Source: Mycolicibacterium flavescens (lineage in GTDB: Bacteria; Actinomycetota; Actinomycetes; Mycobacteriales; Mycobacteriaceae). From it: a stretch of DNA of 64,000 bases. Position numbers and translations under genes: made by a program. Positions 19,489 through 26,780 of this stretch are shown here, piece by piece. Position 1 is the first letter of the stretch; each line of letters starts with the position of its first letter. Location: contig LR134353.1 in the NCBI GenBank assembly GCA_900637135.1, forward strand, positions 1,302,001-1,366,000, read 5' to 3'. The notes beneath the pieces are model-generated. The model made no database searches. It was not told where the DNA came from and saw only the letters and a program-made list of their open reading frames with translations.

Positions 19489-20394
19489 ATGGATACGAAT
19501 TCATTGCCGTTCATCGGCACCGAGGGGTTGGCGGCAGGCGGAGTGACCAGGCGAACACTGGTCAGCCGCCACAACATGGTCTATCGCAATGTCTACCTGC
19601 CGAAAGGGGTGACGCTGACGCCGGAGAGACGGGCGGTTGCGGCGTGGCTGTGGTCCCGGCGAAACGCCACGATCGCCGGACTATCCGCCGCGGCGTTGTA
19701 CGGATCCCGATGGATCGACGAGAACCTGCCCGCCGAATTGATCCGTGGCGAGGCCTGTGCTGTCGACGGAATCACCATCCAGCGGGCGAAACTGCGCGCT
19801 GAGGAGATCGGCATCGTCCACGGAATGCCGGTGACCACGCCGGTGCGAACGGCGTTCGACCTCGGCCGCTGGGGCAGCCTCGAGACGGCGATCATCAGGG
19901 TCGACGCGCTGGCGAACGCCACCGGTCTCAAGCCGGTCGACGTCGAGCGTCTCGCCGAAACGCGTCGTGGCGCCCGCGGCATCGTGCAGCTGCGGCGGGT
20001 GCTCGAGTTGATGGACGGCGGCGCGGAGTCGCCGCAGGAAACCAGGACACGCCTGCTGCTGCTCGCCGCCGGATTTCCGAGGCCGCAAACGCAGATCCTC
20101 GTCGCTGACGAGTACGGCTCCTTCATCGGCCGCGTCGACATGGGCTGGGAGGAATTCAAGGTCGGCGTCGAATATGACGGTCCGCAGCATTGGGATGATC
20201 CCGCACAGCACGCGCGCGACATCGACCGGCTGGCTGAACTGGCGGGTCAGCGCTGGCTGATCATCCGGGCGAGTCGCGATATTCTGCGCACTCGCCCCCA
20301 TATCTTTCTCGCGCGCGTACGGGACGCGATGCAGGCGAGGGGTTGGCCGCGTTCGGATGAGGTTCGACTCGACGCGCGAATTGCTTGGCTCTAG
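19489..20394 (+). CDS. Putative AbiEi-like/DUF559-type endonuclease protein
   Basis: A 301-residue protein of unknown function. Residues about 1-100 resemble the winged-helix domain of AbiEi-type antitoxin-like proteins (GGVTRRTLVSRHNMVYRNVYLPKG, then ATIAGLSAAALYGSRWID). Residues about 190-270 look like a Vsr/DUF559 restriction-endonuclease fold: GRVDMGWEEFKVGVEYDGPQHW and a later QRWLIIRASRDIL; D of RVDM, E of VEYDG and H of PQHW are candidate catalytic residues. Start is ATG 19489; a more upstream ATG-like start at 19462 is possible. Inserted between the Rv1251c- and lprE-like genes relative to M. tuberculosis and bounded by inverted repeats. Similar paralogous genes are frequent in mycobacterial genomes by my memory. 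Toxin, antitoxin or nuclease roles are all possible. Confidence 0.7.
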   Translation: MDTNSLPFIGTEGLAAGGVTRRTLVSRHNMVYRNVYLPKGVTLTPERRAVAAWLWSRRNATIAGLSAAALYGSRWIDENLPAELIRGEACAVDGITIQRAKLRAEEIGIVHGMPVTTPVRTAFDLGRWGSLETAIIRVDALANATGLKPVDVERLAETRRGARGIVQLRRVLELMDGGAESPQETRTRLLLLAAGFPRPQTQILVADEYGSFIGRVDMGWEEFKVGVEYDGPQHWDDPAQHARDIDRLAELAGQRWLIIRASRDILRTRPHIFLARVRDAMQARGWPRSDEVRLDARIAWL

Positions 20395-20395
20395 G

Positions 20396-20456
20396 TCGCC
20401 GAGTGTGGGCTCGACACACGTCGGCGCCACGAAAGGTGTGCGGGTAACCCACGTTC
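20396..20456. repeat. Inverted repeat, right arm, flanking the 301-aa ORF
   Basis: Reverse-complement counterpart of 19341-19401. It begins one base after the ORF stop and ends with the 19-bp perfect arm (20438-20456). With the left arm it encloses the ORF almost exactly. Confidence 0.75.
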
Positions 20457-20482
20457 GGCGGAGGCGGCCGCCGGGCGGTCCC

Positions 20483-21061
20483 TCAGCCGCCGGTGTTCCC
20501 GATCAACTCGACGCCGTTTCCGTTCCAGCGGAACCTGACCACGCTGTCGAGGCCGGGCACGCCGTTCGAGTAGCGCAGCGCGACCGTGTCGCCGGTGCTC
20601 TCCGAGGTGTCGACGCCGTTGAACCCGTAGGTGTCCGGCGCCCCGCTCGGGATGAACTTGCCGAGGTGGAACATCACTGCCCGAGTGTTCGGGTTGGTGG
20701 CGTTGGTGTTGGCCTTGACGATGACGACCGATAGCTGCGCGCACTCGTTGTAGTTGCCTGCGATCGGCTCCGGGTTCCAGCCCTGGTCGCTGCGCGGGTC
20801 GCGGGGCAACTCGGCCACCGCCCTGGTGATCTCCGGCGCGGCGAGGTTGACCGCGCACGGATCGGCCGCCACGGGTGCGCTGGACGCCGCCGCGTTCGGG
20901 GCCGACGGCGGCGGCCCGGCCGGGGGAGGTGCGGCGGGGGGCATCGCGTCGGGGGTCTTGGAGACCGTCGAGTCGCTTGCTCCACAGCCGACGGCGACCA
21001 CCAGCACCGCCGAGAGCACCGCCGCCGATCGCATGAGGCCGTTGAGCCGAACCGTGCACAT
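20483..21061 (-). CDS. lprE: Lipoprotein LprE-like
   Basis: A 192-residue exported lipoprotein. The signal sequence (MCTVRLNGLMRSAAVLS, then AVLVVAVGC) places the lipidated Cys at residue 26. A Pro/Ala-rich linker follows to about residue 68, then DPCAVNLAAPEI and NYNECAQLSVVIVKANTN, the conserved core of the LppP/LprE family; the product ends FRWNGNGVELIGNT. I recall near-identical segments in M. tuberculosis LprE (Rv1252c). Two cysteines of the core may form a disulfide. The start could also be ATG at the internal MRSAAVL. It is convergent with the 301-aa ORF and divergent from deaD. Function unknown; LprE has been linked to TLR2 signalling in M. tuberculosis. Confidence 0.9.
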   Translation of the reverse strand: MCTVRLNGLMRSAAVLSAVLVVAVGCGASDSTVSKTPDAMPPAAPPPAGPPPSAPNAAASSAPVAADPCAVNLAAPEITRAVAELPRDPRSDQGWNPEPIAGNYNECAQLSVVIVKANTNATNPNTRAVMFHLGKFIPSGAPDTYGFNGVDTSESTGDTVALRYSNGVPGLDSVVRFRWNGNGVELIGNTGG

Positions 21062-21154
21062 CACCTGAGCCACCCTTGCAAATCGCGTCGACCAGGTCGC
21101 GCCGACACACCGCGTGGCGAATCGGGCTGCTCGCGGGCACTAGACTCGACGCCG

Positions 21155-22840
21155 ATGACCTCCGCCGAGTCGGATGCGAGCCACGACGGCTCGACCGGCG
21201 ACCTGACCTTCGACGACCTGCAGATTCACCCTTCGGTGCTGCGGGCCGTCGTCGACGTCGGCTACGAGACACCGTCGGCTATCCAAGCGGCCACCATTCC
21301 GGCAATGATGGCCGGTTCCGACGTGGTGGGTCTGGCCCAGACCGGCACCGGCAAGACCGCCGCGTTCGCGATTCCGATCCTGTCGAAGATCGACACCGAC
21401 AGCCGGGCGACCCAGGCGCTGGTCCTGGCGCCGACGCGCGAGCTGGCGTTGCAGGTGGCCGAGGCGTTCGGCCGCTACGGCGCGCACCTGCCGGAGGTCA
21501 ACGTGCTGCCGATCTACGGCGGGTCGTCCTACGGTCCGCAGCTGGCGGGGCTCAAACGCGGCGCCCAGGTCGTCGTCGGCACGCCGGGCCGGGTGATCGA
21601 CCACCTCGAGAAGGGCCGCCTGGACCTGTCGCGGCTCGACTACCTCGTGCTCGACGAGGCCGACGAGATGCTGCAGATGGGCTTCGCCGAGGACGTCGAG
21701 CGCATCCTGTCCGACACCCCCGAGTTCAAGCAGGTCGCGCTGTTCTCGGCGACCATGCCGCCGGCGATCCGCAAGATCACCAAGAAATACCTGCACGACC
21801 CGGTCGAGGTCACGGTCAAGGCGAAAACCGCCACCGCAGAGAACATTTCGCAGCGCTACATCCAGGTCTCCGGCCACCGCAAAATGGATGCGCTGACGCG
21901 CGTGCTCGAGGTGGAAGAGGGCGACGCGATGATCGTGTTCGTCCGCACCAAACAGGCCACCGAAGAGGTCGCCGAGCGGCTCAAGGCGAGAGGCTTCGCC
22001 GCGGCAGCGATCAACGGAGACATCCCGCAGGCGCAGCGCGAGCGCACCATCGCCGCATTGAAGGACGGCAGGATCGACATCCTGATCGCGACGGATGTCG
22101 CCGCCCGTGGACTGGACGTCGAACGCATCTCGCACGTGTTGAACTACGACATCCCCAACGACACCGAGTCCTATGTGCACCGCATCGGTCGTACGGGCCG
22201 GGCGGGCCGGTCCGGGTCGGCGTTGCTGTTCGTGACGCCGCGCGAGCGCCATCTGCTCAAGGCCATCGAGAAGGCCACCCGGTCCAAGCTGGTCGAGGCG
22301 GAACTGCCCACGGTCGAGGACGTCAACGCCCAGCGGGTGGCGAAGTTCCGCGACTCGATCACCGAAGCGCTGAGCGCTCCGGGCGTCGACGTCTTCCGCA
22401 GCATCATCGAGGACTACGAACGCGAGCACGACGTGCCGATCGCCGACATTGCTGCGGCGTTGGCGACACAGGCGCACGGCGGTGACGAGTTCTTCATGGT
22501 CGAACCGCCGCCGGAGAAACGACGCGAACGCGAAGAGCGTCCCCGCCGCGACAAGCCCGACCGCAAACCGCGGGAAGGCCTGGCCACCTACCGCATCTCG
22601 GTGGGCAAACGGCACAAGGTCGGACCCGGCCACATCGTCGGCGCCATCGCCAACGAAGGCGGTCTGCACCGCAGCGACTTCGGCCACATCACCATCCGCC
22701 CGGATTTCTCGTTGGTGGAGCTGCCCGCCGATCTGCCGAGGAAGACACTCAAAGCCCTTGAGAACACCCGTATCTCGGGGGTGAAGATCAACCTGCAGCC
22801 CGACCGACGGCCGGACAAGGGCCGGCACAAGCAGAGATGA
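21155..22840 (+). CDS. deaD: DEAD-box RNA helicase DeaD/CsdA
   Basis: A 561-residue ATP-dependent RNA helicase that unwinds structured RNA and helps ribosome and RNA metabolism. N-terminal Q motif region (FDDLQIHPSVLRAV), AQTGTGKTAAF (motif I), PTRELALQ (Ia), VLDEADEML (II), SAT (III), IVFVRTKQATEEVAE and HRIGRTGRAGR (VI). The C-terminal 120 residues carry a basic linker and a DbpA-like RNA-binding domain (TYRISVGKRHKVGPGHIVGA). TAGACT at 21141-21146 ends 8 nt before ATG, giving a leaderless start. The next gene overlaps by ATGA, so the acyltransferase is translationally coupled to it. Same length and position as Rv1253. Confidence 0.95.
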   Translation: MTSAESDASHDGSTGDLTFDDLQIHPSVLRAVVDVGYETPSAIQAATIPAMMAGSDVVGLAQTGTGKTAAFAIPILSKIDTDSRATQALVLAPTRELALQVAEAFGRYGAHLPEVNVLPIYGGSSYGPQLAGLKRGAQVVVGTPGRVIDHLEKGRLDLSRLDYLVLDEADEMLQMGFAEDVERILSDTPEFKQVALFSATMPPAIRKITKKYLHDPVEVTVKAKTATAENISQRYIQVSGHRKMDALTRVLEVEEGDAMIVFVRTKQATEEVAERLKARGFAAAAINGDIPQAQRERTIAALKDGRIDILIATDVAARGLDVERISHVLNYDIPNDTESYVHRIGRTGRAGRSGSALLFVTPRERHLLKAIEKATRSKLVEAELPTVEDVNAQRVAKFRDSITEALSAPGVDVFRSIIEDYEREHDVPIADIAAALATQAHGGDEFFMVEPPPEKRREREERPRRDKPDRKPREGLATYRISVGKRHKVGPGHIVGAIANEGGLHRSDFGHITIRPDFSLVELPADLPRKTLKALENTRISGVKINLQPDRRPDKGRHKQR

Positions 22841-23976
22841 CGCTGTCGCGCGGCTTGGACGCGCAGGGCGGACTGGAATCCGTCAGCAGGGTCGAACGTG
22901 TCTCCTCGCTCACCGGTATCCGCGCCGTCGCCGCGTTGTTGGTGATGCTCACCCACGCCGCGTACACGACCGGCAAGTACCCGCAGGGCTATGTCGGCCT
23001 GGTGTACTCCCGCGCCGAGATCGGGGTGCCGATCTTCTTCGTGCTCAGCGGATTTCTGTTGTTCTCGCCGTGGGTGAAGGCGTCCGCGGCTGGGAGGCCC
23101 GGACCTTCGGTGCGCCGCTACGCCTGGCGCCGGGTGCTTCGCATCATGCCCGCGTACGTCGTCACGGTCCTTGCGGCATACCTCGTCTACCACTTCCGCA
23201 CGGCGGGCCCGAACCCCGGACACACGTGGGAGGGGTTGCTGCGCAACCTCACGCTGACCCAGATCTACACCGACAACTATCTGTATTCGTTTCTGCATCA
23301 AGGGCTTACGCAGATGTGGAGCCTGGCGGTCGAGGTCGCGTTCTACGCGGTGCTGCCGCTGCTGGCGTGGTTGTTGCTGGTGGTGCTGTGCCGACGACGG
23401 TGGCGTCCGGGCCTGCTGATCGGCGGACTGGCCGCCCTGGCGCTGATCACGCCCGCGTGGCTGATCCTGGTGCACACCACCGACTTTCTGCCCGACGGCG
23501 CGCGGCTGTGGCTGCCGTCGTACCTCGTCTGGTTCATCGGCGGGATGCTGCTTTCGGCGTTGCAACCGCTGGGGGTGCGGGCGTACGGCCTGGCGTGCGT
23601 ACCTCTGGCGGTGGCGTGCTATTTCATCGCGTCCACGCCCATTGCCGGAGAACCGACGACCTCGCCCGCCGAGCTGCGCGAGGCGCTGGTGAAGGTGTTC
23701 TTCTACACGGTGATCGCCACGCTGGCGGTGGCGCCGCTGGCGCTCGGTGATCGCGGCGTCTACGCCCGGTTGCTGTCCAGTCGGCCGATGGTGTTCCTCG
23801 GCGAGATCTCCTACGAGATCTTCCTGATCCACCTGATCTTGATGGAGCTGGCGATGGTTGAGGTGCTGCACTATCCGATCTACACCGGTTCGATCGTCAT
23901 GCTGTTCCTCGTCACCTTCGTGATGACCGTCCCGCTGGCGTGGCTCCTGCACCGGTTCACCCGCGTGCGGCCCTGA
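22837..23976 (+). CDS. Acyltransferase-3 (OafA/NodX-type membrane acyltransferase)
   Basis: A 379-residue integral membrane protein with about ten helices. It begins with SLTGIRAVAALLVMLTHAAYTTG, the acyltransferase-3 start with the conserved His, followed by FFVLSGFLLFSPWV and RRVLRIMPAYVV. QMWSLAVEVAFYAVLPL in mid-protein is the second family hallmark. It probably O-acetylates or acylates a cell-envelope glycan or lipid; the substrate cannot be read from the sequence. Coupled to deaD by an ATGA overlap, which is the organisation of Rv1253-Rv1254. A palindromic repeat 18 bp after the stop may be its terminator. Confidence 0.92.
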   Translation: MTLSRGLDAQGGLESVSRVERVSSLTGIRAVAALLVMLTHAAYTTGKYPQGYVGLVYSRAEIGVPIFFVLSGFLLFSPWVKASAAGRPGPSVRRYAWRRVLRIMPAYVVTVLAAYLVYHFRTAGPNPGHTWEGLLRNLTLTQIYTDNYLYSFLHQGLTQMWSLAVEVAFYAVLPLLAWLLLVVLCRRRWRPGLLIGGLAALALITPAWLILVHTTDFLPDGARLWLPSYLVWFIGGMLLSALQPLGVRAYGLACVPLAVACYFIASTPIAGEPTTSPAELREALVKVFFYTVIATLAVAPLALGDRGVYARLLSSRPMVFLGEISYEIFLIHLILMELAMVEVLHYPIYTGSIVMLFLVTFVMTVPLAWLLHRFTRVRP

Positions 23977-23993
23977 CGGCACCGCGTTGACGA

Positions 23994-24026
23994 GTTGATC
24001 GCACCCACCAGGTGGGTGGGATCAAC
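23994..24026. repeat. Palindromic intergenic repeat, copy 2
   Basis: The same hairpin as at 6149-6181: GTTGATC/GATCAAC outer stem, CCCACC-A-GGTGGG inner stem. The pair C-G replaces G-C of copy 1 in the inner stem. It follows the acyltransferase gene and precedes the sip promoter, consistent with a terminator or an intergenic repeat. Confidence 0.7.
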
Positions 24027-24074
24027 CTGCTAAGGCCCCCAAGCGTGCTATCTGCCGCTTCCGCACATCGGAGA

Positions 24075-24093
24075 TTAGGGTAGCCTAACCGGG
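24075..24093. promoter_or_regulatory. IdeR-type iron box upstream of siderophore-interacting gene
   Basis: TTAGGGTAGCCTAACCGGG matches the IdeR consensus TTAGGTTAGGCTAACCTAA at 14 of 19 positions, and TTAGG, GTAG/TAG and CTAACC halves are intact. It contains a possible -10 (TAGCCT, 24081-24086) and lies 22 bp before the start codon of an iron-related gene, so iron-dependent repression by IdeR is likely. Confidence 0.8.
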
Positions 24094-24115
24094 ACAGCGA
24101 CACGGAAGGCTAGTG

Positions 24116-24832
24116 ATGTCGGACAAGAAGCCAACGCGAGGTTTCCAGGGCGCGGTGCTCAAGCTGCTGCGCGCGGGCGACTACCGGCTGACCGTGACCG
24201 GTAAACGCGAGATCAGCCCGCACTACCTGCGGCTGAGCTTCGACGCAGGCGGCATGCTCGAAGGCTCGCCGCTGCACCCGACGATGTGGATCCGCATGTG
24301 GTTCGCCGACGGCGAGAAGCTGCATCAGCGCGGCTACACGCTGGTCGACCCGAACCCACAAGCCGACACCGTCGACATCGAGTTCGCGCTGCATGACGGC
24401 GTCGCCTCGCACTGGGCGGAAAACGCGCAGCCCGGCGACACGATCGAGGTCACGGTGCTCGGCAGCAACTTCACGCTGCCCGAACCGCCGCCTGCCGGTT
24501 ACGTGATCGTCGGCGACACCGCGTCGCTGCCCGCCATCAACTCGTTGCTGACCGCCATCGGCGACACCCCGGCGCGGGTGTTCCTGGAGGCGGCACACGA
24601 CGACGACCGGCAGCTACCGGTCGCCCGCACCACCGACGTGATGTGGGTGGACCGCAAGAACGCCGGCGAGGCACTCGTGGAAGCGGTGGCCGCAGCCGCG
24701 TTCGACGCCCCCGACCACTTCGGATGGGTCGCATGCGACAACCGCACGACCCGCGCGGTGGCCAAGGTCTTCCGCGAGCAGTACAAGATCTCGAAGAAGG
24801 CGATCAAGGCTCAGGCTTACTGGGTGGCCTGA
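24116..24832 (+). CDS. Siderophore-interacting FAD/NAD(P)H reductase (SIP family)
   Basis: A 238-residue flavoprotein of the SIP/ViuB family, which reduces Fe3+-siderophore complexes in the cytosol. The FAD half has REISPHYLRLSFD and RGYTLVDPNPQADTVDIEFALHDGVASHWAENAQPGDTIEV (RxYTxR-like and DIEF/HG features); the NAD(P)H half has VIVGDTASLPAINSLL and ends VAKVFREQYKISKKAIKAQAYW. ATG 24116 has GGAAGG 6 nt upstream; the GTG 3 nt earlier is less well placed. An IdeR box lies just upstream. The gene is an insertion relative to M. tuberculosis, where the SIP gene is elsewhere as I recall. Confidence 0.9.
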   Translation: MSDKKPTRGFQGAVLKLLRAGDYRLTVTGKREISPHYLRLSFDAGGMLEGSPLHPTMWIRMWFADGEKLHQRGYTLVDPNPQADTVDIEFALHDGVASHWAENAQPGDTIEVTVLGSNFTLPEPPPAGYVIVGDTASLPAINSLLTAIGDTPARVFLEAAHDDDRQLPVARTTDVMWVDRKNAGEALVEAVAAAAFDAPDHFGWVACDNRTTRAVAKVFREQYKISKKAIKAQAYWVA

Positions 24833-24843
24833 CGAATCCGGCG

Positions 24844-25428
24844 CTAGAGCGTCGGCTCCCGTTGGCTGGGCAGCACGATCGGAACGACGAACTCCTCGAG
24901 CATCGACCGCTCGTCGTCCTCGTCGTGGCCGGGGAACAGCATCAGCGAGGTCATCACCCGCACCAGCCACCGCGCGCGGTGTGCGACCAACTCCGGTGCG
25001 TCGGGACCGAGCGAGATGACGAACGCCTCGGTCAGCGCCTTGATCACCTCGGACTCCTCGGCCATCTCCGCACCGATCGGTCGCTGGGTCGTGGCGAACC
25101 ACGATGCCAGGGCTGGGCTTTCGCGCACGTTGCGCAGCGAGGCCAGCATCCCCTCGATCAACCGCTCACGCGGATCGGTCAGCGCGTTGATCTGTTCGGT
25201 CATCTCGCGGTACAGCCGGTAACTCTCGCGGTGCACGTAGGCGGTGTAGAGCGCTTCGCGGTTCTCGAAGTAGCGGTACAGCGTGGCGCGAGAACATCCT
25301 GCCGCCGAAGCGATCTCGTTCATGCCGACGGTCGCGGCCTCTTTCTGGGTGAACAGCTCACCCGCCGCGTCGAGAATTCGGTCCGCGGCCACCTCGGTGC
25401 GCCGCGCGGCCAACCAGTCACCGGCCAT
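24844..25428 (-). CDS. TetR-family regulator, CYP130-linked (Rv1255c-like)
   Basis: A 194-residue TetR repressor: DNA-binding helices at about residues 15-62 (RILDAAGELFTQKEAATVGMNEIASAAGCSRATLYRYFENREAL), then a helical ligand-binding body. Its ATG shares a base with the stop of the upstream P450 gene (TGATG), so both are made from one message, the P450 first. Likely autoregulates and controls the P450; a candidate operator lies at 26649-26676. It is convergent with the siderophore gene 11 bp away. Same order as Rv1255c-Rv1256c. Confidence 0.92.
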   Translation of the reverse strand: MAGDWLAARRTEVAADRILDAAGELFTQKEAATVGMNEIASAAGCSRATLYRYFENREALYTAYVHRESYRLYREMTEQINALTDPRERLIEGMLASLRNVRESPALASWFATTQRPIGAEMAEESEVIKALTEAFVISLGPDAPELVAHRARWLVRVMTSLMLFPGHDEDDERSMLEEFVVPIVLPSQREPTL

Positions 25429-26669
25429 CAGGCGACCACCTCGAACGGAACGGACAGCGGTCGTCGTACATAACTGCCACCGGCCCAGACGATTCCGCTC
25501 TCGTCGACCTCGAAGTCGGGGATGCGCGTCAGCAGTTCGGTCAGAGCGACGCGCGACTGCATGCGCGCGGCCGCCGCGCCGAGGCAGTGGTGCGCGCCGT
25601 GGCTGAAGGTCAAGATGTTACGGGGTCTGCGCGTCACGTCGAGTTCGGATGCGTTTTCGCCGAATTGGCGTTCGTCGCGGTTGGCCGATGCGTAGAGGAA
25701 CAGCACCCGCCTGCCCTCCGGGATGGTGGTGTCGGCCACCGTCACATCGCGGGTGACGGTGCGGGCCAGCCCCTGCACCGGTGAGGTCATGCGCAAGAAC
25801 TCGTCGACCGAATCCGGTATCAGGTCCGGGTTTTCGACAAGAAGGCGACGCTGGTCGGGCCGCTGATGGAGCAACTGGACCGAGCCGCCGAGCATGCCGG
25901 TGGTGGTGTCGTTCCCGCCGGTGACCATGGTGAAGGTGAACGCGAGGATCGACAGCACACCGGCGATGTCGCCGTCGGCACCCACACCCGCGGCCACCAG
26001 ATGCGACACGGTGTCGTCCTCTGGCTGGACCCGTCGCCGCTCGATGAGATCGGTGAAGTATGCCATCATCTCGCCCAGCTTGTCGCCGAGCGTCTCGAGC
26101 GCACCGCCGATTCCGCCGTCGGCGGTGTTGGCGGCGACGATCGCCTCGGTCCAGCCGTCGAACTTGTCGCGATCGGCCTCCGGTACGCCGAGGTAGTGGG
26201 CGACCACCATGGACGGCAGCGGTTTGAACAGTTCGGCGACGATGTCGCCGCCGCCGTTGCTCCGGATGCGCTCGATGCGCTCGACGACGTAATCGCGGAC
26301 CTTCGGCTCGACCGCCTCGACCTGCCGAGGCGTGAATCCCCGCGACACCAGCTTGCGGAACTCGGTGTGCACGGGCGGGTCCTGCATGACCATCGGCGGG
26401 TTGTCGGCCAAGCCGATCAGTTCGAGCTCCCCGTAGTTGACCGTGAGCCCCTGCGCCGAAGAGAACGTCTCGTGATCACGCGCGCCGGCCCAGATGTCGG
26501 CATGGCGCGACATGACGTAGTAGTCGTGATCCGGCCGGTCGCTCGGCACGACGTGGTGTACGGGATCGTGGTCGCGCAGGGACTGATACATCGGCCACGG
26601 ATCGGCCCACGTGTCGGCGTTGGCGAGCTGGAATCGAACCGGCGTGTCATGAGACAGAGCAGCCGTCAT
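25428..26669 (-). CDS. cyp130: Cytochrome P450, CYP130-like
   Basis: A 413-residue soluble bacterial P450. Heme-thiolate motif FSHGAHHCLGAAAAR has its Cys at residue 362. The I-helix is MVTGGNDTTTG and the ExxR motif is EFLR. It oxidises an unidentified substrate; CYP130 of M. tuberculosis binds azoles and aromatic amines. ATG 26669 is the start. Gene order with the coupled TetR gene and the Rv1257c-like oxidase upstream matches M. tuberculosis Rv1255c-Rv1257c. The window shows no ferredoxin gene nearby. Confidence 0.9.
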   Translation of the reverse strand: MTAALSHDTPVRFQLANADTWADPWPMYQSLRDHDPVHHVVPSDRPDHDYYVMSRHADIWAGARDHETFSSAQGLTVNYGELELIGLADNPPMVMQDPPVHTEFRKLVSRGFTPRQVEAVEPKVRDYVVERIERIRSNGGGDIVAELFKPLPSMVVAHYLGVPEADRDKFDGWTEAIVAANTADGGIGGALETLGDKLGEMMAYFTDLIERRRVQPEDDTVSHLVAAGVGADGDIAGVLSILAFTFTMVTGGNDTTTGMLGGSVQLLHQRPDQRRLLVENPDLIPDSVDEFLRMTSPVQGLARTVTRDVTVADTTIPEGRRVLFLYASANRDERQFGENASELDVTRRPRNILTFSHGAHHCLGAAAARMQSRVALTELLTRIPDFEVDESGIVWAGGSYVRRPLSVPFEVVA

Positions 26670-26676
26670 GTCTCAT
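26649..26676. promoter_or_regulatory. Candidate TetR operator at the P450 start codon
   Basis: ATGAGACA (26649-26656) and TGTCTCAT (26669-26676) are perfect 8-bp inverted arms separated by 12 bp, so centres are 20 bp apart, about two helical turns. They straddle the P450 start codon. The pairing could be chance; the TetR gene in the same operon makes it attractive. Confidence 0.45.
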
Positions 26677-26780
26677 TGGTACGACAGAACCTGGGGCCAT
26701 GTCAATAGCATCGACCTCGAAACCGACGAATTGGTCGAGGCCGGCGGGTGATTTCAACCAATACGTCGGTCTCGGCGCAA

